This document shows, one piece after another, positions 53,796 to 57,570 of a stretch of 57,570 nucleotides of DNA. Every line of letters begins with the position of its first letter. Within the stretch, counting starts at the first letter, position 1. Origin of the DNA: Mikrocytos mackini. Its lineage: Eukaryota; Endomyxa; Ascetosporea; Mikrocytida; Mikrocytiidae. Both the position numbers and the translations under genes were made by a program. A model generated the notes under the pieces. The model was not told the DNA's origin. It searched no databases and saw only the letters and a program-made list of their open reading frames with translations. Where the stretch lies: the NCBI GenBank assembly GCA_030180075.1, contig JASNJN010000117.1, positions 1 through 57,570 on the forward strand, in the 5' to 3' direction.

Positions 53796-54511
53796 GGTTT
53801 AATTCCCATCTGCCCCAAATTTTCCGATCTTCCCCAAATTATTCGGATTCCCCCACATTCAAACTCCCCCAAATTTTAAAATCAAAATGATGTAAAAAAG
53901 GTCAGTATCGCGAAAAAATGAAAATTTTTCAAACCATAAAAAATTTTTTTGTTACGCAGAAAAAAATTTCAAATAGAAAATACCTAATAAAAAATTTTTT
54001 TGAAATTATTTTTAATTATCAAAACAACGTTTTTATGGCGTTATAAAAAATTTTGAAAAAAATATATTTTTTTAATTTTCAAAGGGGTTACTCACAAAAA
54101 TTTCAAAAAAGTCGGGACCGAAAAACACAAATTTTTCCGAACAAAAATTTTTNAAAATTTTTNTTCNNCAAAATTTGTGTTTTTCGGTCCCGACTTTTTT
54201 GAAATTTTTGTGATCTACCCCTTTGAAAATTAAAAAAAATATTTTTTCCCAAAAATTTTTATAACGCCATAAAAACGTTGTTTTGATGATTAAAAAATTT
54301 TTCAAAAAATTTTTTTTATTAGGTATTTTCTATTTGAAAATTTTTTCTTCGTAACAAAAAATTTTTTTATGGTTTGAAAAATTTTCATTTTTTTCGCGAT
54401 ACTGACCTTTTTTACATCATTTTGATTTTAAAATTTGGGGGAGTTTGAATGTGGGGGAATCCGAATAATTTGGGGAAGATGGAAGAATTTGGGGCAGATT
54501 GAATTCCAGTC
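53796..54511. mobile_element. Foldback element with arms of about 350 bp
   Basis: Almost the whole 716 bp is one inverted repeat. The arms run 53796-54150 and 54165-54511, with outer motif ATCTGCCCCAAATT and CTTCCCCAAATTATTCGG. The centre holds Ns at 54153-54169. A perfect 9-bp repeat ATGACAGAA (53787-53795 and 54512-54520) flanks it. The duplicated bases are the first three codons of the hAT transposase to the right, so the element landed on that start codon. The 9-bp duplication suggests a MULE-mobilised foldback. Confidence 0.88.
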
Positions 54512-56802
54512 ATGACAGAATATATTATACAAAGGATAATCGGAGCATTTAACACATATAATGAAGGAGTAACTACATGTTTCTGCAGGAAGGTCCCCAA
54601 AATATATCCAACCACTAAATCTAACCTTAAAACACACATCGAAAAATCACACAAACACAAGTTTAGAGAATATTGGCAAGTAAAATATGGAACTGAACCG
54701 AAAGAAAAGTCAACTAAATCAAAGAAAAGGCCAAATATTCTTCTGATACATTTGCAACCGCAATAATTTCGGATTATGTGCCATATGATATTTTATACGG
54801 AAACTTTATGAAAGTACTTTCCTCAAATTTATTTCCAAACATCAAGATTCCCTACATACAGTTGATCAAAGAACAGAACAATCTAAAATATCAAGAAGCA
54901 AAAGACAGCTTAATGATATTTGTCGTCATGCAGAAAATTATAGCTTAAGTATTGACGTATGGACTTCTAATAAACGCGCAGTGTTCGGAACAATGATCAA
55001 AACGGTAGACAATAGAGGCAAGGTATGTGTAAGAAAATTGGATTATCGTGAAATTGCCGATTCCCAAAGTATTACAATAAACCAAACTTTAACTTATATT
55101 ACAGATGAATTCCTTTTAGACGCCGACAAACTAGCATCTATAACCTCGGACGGGTGTCCCGCAATGCTTTTGAGTGTTAGACTATTCAAAAATTATCTTG
55201 AATCAGTTGTGGGTCAGAATGTTGAGGATATAGAAGAAATATTGGAAAAAGACGAAATGAACAGGAATTTTGATGTTGCAAACAGGTTTAACACAATGGG
55301 ATTTTTTAAACCAATGAGTTGTGCGTCTCATTTATTACAACTTGTGTTAAAACATTTTTTTAAAAGTAGCCATTTCTTAGACGATATGCTTAGCTTCATT
55401 GGAATGGTTATCAAGACTTTTAAAAACAATAGAATACTGATGGATGTGCCATATATAGCACCACCAAAAGAAATACGGTGGAATAGTGTTATAGATTATA
55501 TGGTTTATTGTCAAAAAAATTTAAATTTCTATTTCCAACACGTATCTTTTCTCACAGACTTAGAGAATTCCACATTCTCAATGAACAACGAATTTAAAGA
55601 GAACTTATCAGTTACACTGTCGATTCTGACTCTATTGACCACACTAGCAAGACAGATAGAAGCTAAAAATTCTTATATTGGGGATTTCTTCTATAAAATA
55701 GCTTCCATAAAAACAAAGATCGAAATAGTTATCAAGAAACTTGCAAATCGTGGTTCAATCGATATTGAAAGTTTTTGTCTTGATTTACAGTTATATCTAG
55801 ACAAGTACATCTTTGACAATGAAATAATAAAAGATTTGTGCTTAATATCATTATTTCTTACTATAAAAGGACGTAAATTTCTAGATAAGAGAGAGACAAT
55901 AGAAGTAAAAGCTAAACTTGAAGAAATATGCGGTGGTAACGATAACAGTGTTCTTTATAATTAGGGTTTAAAATGATGGGTCACGGGTAATTGCATTAAT
56001 CAACCAACATACAAACAACAAGTCATAAACTTCTGCGAAAATAATTGTATGTGCGTATTTAACATTACTGTATAATTTCTCTTAATTTCTATGAAAATAA
56101 ATAAAAAATTTCATAATATTTCGACTTTTTTAATTTTTTCGAAAAAAACCATTTTCCATTACCCGGGTAACGGGTAATCGATTACTAAGCTGTTTGTGGA
56201 CGTATTTCATCAAACAAAAAGTACGCAAATTAATATTTAGAAAAAATTGAGGTTGTTATAAAAATTTCAAATTTTTTAATGATAATAAATCTATACAAAA
56301 ATACATTTTAAATTTGTCGCTACCCGACCATTTTAAACCCTATTTATAATGTTGGGATGTATGGTCTGCTTGGGGAAGACGATACTGATATCCTTAGACC
56401 TTTAATCGCCGAGCCTATCGATTTCCAAGGAGATTCTTTCGTCTACAACAGCCAAACAACTACAAACAATGGCAATAATCTTTCTACAGACATAAAGGAA
56501 GTAATGGAATCGGGTTCAGACTTCACACCGATAGGGAACAACAATGGCGGTATAGCGGAAGAGATCAGTAAGTTCGAACATGAGGAACCAACAGTAATAG
56601 TCGATCATTTCTGGATTAAAAGGGCAACGAATACCCACTTTTGAATAGCTTATATATCAAAACCAAGAGTATATTTGTAAGCAATGGTCCTTTGGAACAA
56701 TCTTTCAGTTTAGCTAAGATGCTTACTGATTGGAAAAGGAACCGTCTTAAGATTGAAGAAATGAACAAACGGCTTGTAGTAAGAGATTATTGGGGACACT
56801 GA
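54512..56802 (+). pseudogene. hAT transposase with foldback, MITE and frameshifts
   Basis: It starts MTEYIIQR (original 5' flank at 53787, before the foldback). A BED finger (CFCRK...H...H) covers about residues 25-50. The frame breaks near 54745 and 54925. The core reads LSIDVWTSN (first Asp), ITSDGCPAM (second Asp), SCASHLLQ and EIRWNSV from 54940 to 55962. A 380-bp MITE follows; removing it with one target copy gives SVLYNVGMYG in frame. Another shift near 56615 leads to the dimerisation motif SNGPLEQSFS, and WKRNR, ending at TGA 56800. It belongs to the same subfamily as 26502-28461. Confidence 0.87.
55963..56342. mobile_element. hAT-type MITE inside the hAT relic
   Basis: The 380-bp element has inverted ends TAGGGTTTAAAATG and the perfect 8-bp duplication TTTATAAT (55955-55962 and 56343-56350). 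Inside are CCCGGGTAACGGGTAA motifs. Confidence 0.94.
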
Positions 56803-57523
56803 AACAGTAAATAAATTAAGTAAATAATTAAAAAAACATTCTAATTGTCAATCTTTCATTTATTTGTAATTTTACATCCTTTTAATTTCATAGTTTAAGA
56901 CAATTCTTTAATTTGTTTGAGTCATATTATTACAATATAATAATTGTGCCAAAGTATTATATTCCTGTATCTTCGTGTTTACTTTATACTCTATCATGAT
57001 TTGGTATCTCCCTGCTTAATAAGATGATGTGTTAACCACGTACTACACCAGAAACAAACTTTTTATCAATCCCTTTCTTTTATCTAATCAAAGTCATTCT
57101 AGCTCAAAACTGTGCTGTGTCATGATAACATTCCTGATCTTGGTCTATGCCCAGAAGTTTTCTACCTACTCTGGCAAGTTCCTCAACATATCAATGTTCA
57201 TTTCTTTTAGCCTTCCCTTATCATGTCACTTTGTATGATTGTTGTATAAGTCTTTGTAATCTTCTTTAAGTATTAACTGATTTCTACGGCTTCTATAAAC
57301 TATCTTGGACGTTCGTTCTGTCAGTTCCCCGTTTGTGACAGTTTTAAAATTAAAATTTTATTCCAATACCTTTTTGGCCAGAACTAAAACAACAGAGTTT
57401 CATGGATGATATGCGCGTCATCAGATATTTACAAAGCATATGGATGTCTACCGAACTATAAATCGGCGTTTTATATTTAGCGCAACGATATTACTAACAA
57501 ATCTATTAACACCATGTTAGATA
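56803..57523. other. AT-rich spacer
   Basis: No gene supported; the 69-codon frame at 57029-57238 has no recognisable features. Confidence 0.35.
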
Positions 57524-57570
57524 TAGGGTTTCCCCGAGCCGGTTCCGGGTATTTTTAAAACCGAACAAAA
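57524..57570. mobile_element. Probable hAT-type MITE end at the window edge
   Basis: TAGGGTTTCCCCGAGCCGG has the form of the MITE ends seen elsewhere (TAGGGTTT). The rest lies outside the window. Confidence 0.4.

Overview
The window reads as a repeat-rich contig from a large-genome microsporidian or a close relative. The base composition is very AT-rich. The intact genes are short and nearly intronless, they sit back to back on both strands, and many have the palindromic hexamer AAATTT just before the ATG, as reported for microsporidia. No tRNA, rRNA, CRISPR or bacterial-type operon was seen. Runs of N at about 5.68, 46.2 and 54.15 kb mark unresolved bases.

Layout. From 0.2 to 7.1 kb there are transposon remains: LINE-like fragments, a diverged inverted-repeat element carrying a nested hAT transposon with a perfect 8-bp target duplication, and an LTR-retrotransposon integrase relic. 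From 7.8 to 17.3 kb lies a dense block of host genes: a Pumilio protein, a symplekin/Pta1-like protein, a POT1-like telomere protein, a CDC6/ORC1 ATPase, a small RNA polymerase subunit (RPB12-like) that appears to carry a 16-nt intron, an acyltransferase and a casein kinase 1. From 17.7 to 29.3 kb there are transposons again (hAT, MULE, MITEs). From 29.5 to 38.1 kb is a second gene block: a divergent pair of unknown paralogous membrane proteins, a monoacylglycerol-lipase-like hydrolase, EXO1, a 111-aa unknown, RPF2 and a multipass membrane protein. From 38.1 to 46 kb transposons lie in and between host genes (piggyBac-like, a second MULE, several MITEs). An RRM protein follows at 46.6 kb. From 48.3 kb to the end the window holds a LINE 3' half with a restriction-like endonuclease, an AAA-ATPase_like pseudogene, a foldback element and another hAT.

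How it fits together. The host genes serve DNA replication and repair (CDC6/ORC1, EXO1), telomeres (POT1-like), RNA processing and translation control (symplekin, PUF, RRM), transcription (RPB12), ribosome assembly (RPF2), lipid metabolism and signalling (CK1). They are not an operon. The main story is mobile elements. Nine insertions have an exact or near-exact 8- or 9-bp direct repeat at both ends, and a tenth has TTAA ends. Four of these ten interrupt host reading frames (at 30.0, 37.6, 38.4 and 44.8 kb) and three interrupt other transposons. The two MULEs share an unusual design: their long terminal inverted repeats include the promoter, start codon and first 57 or 152 codons of the transposase, and the transposase ends in a cysteine-rich, PHD-finger-like domain.
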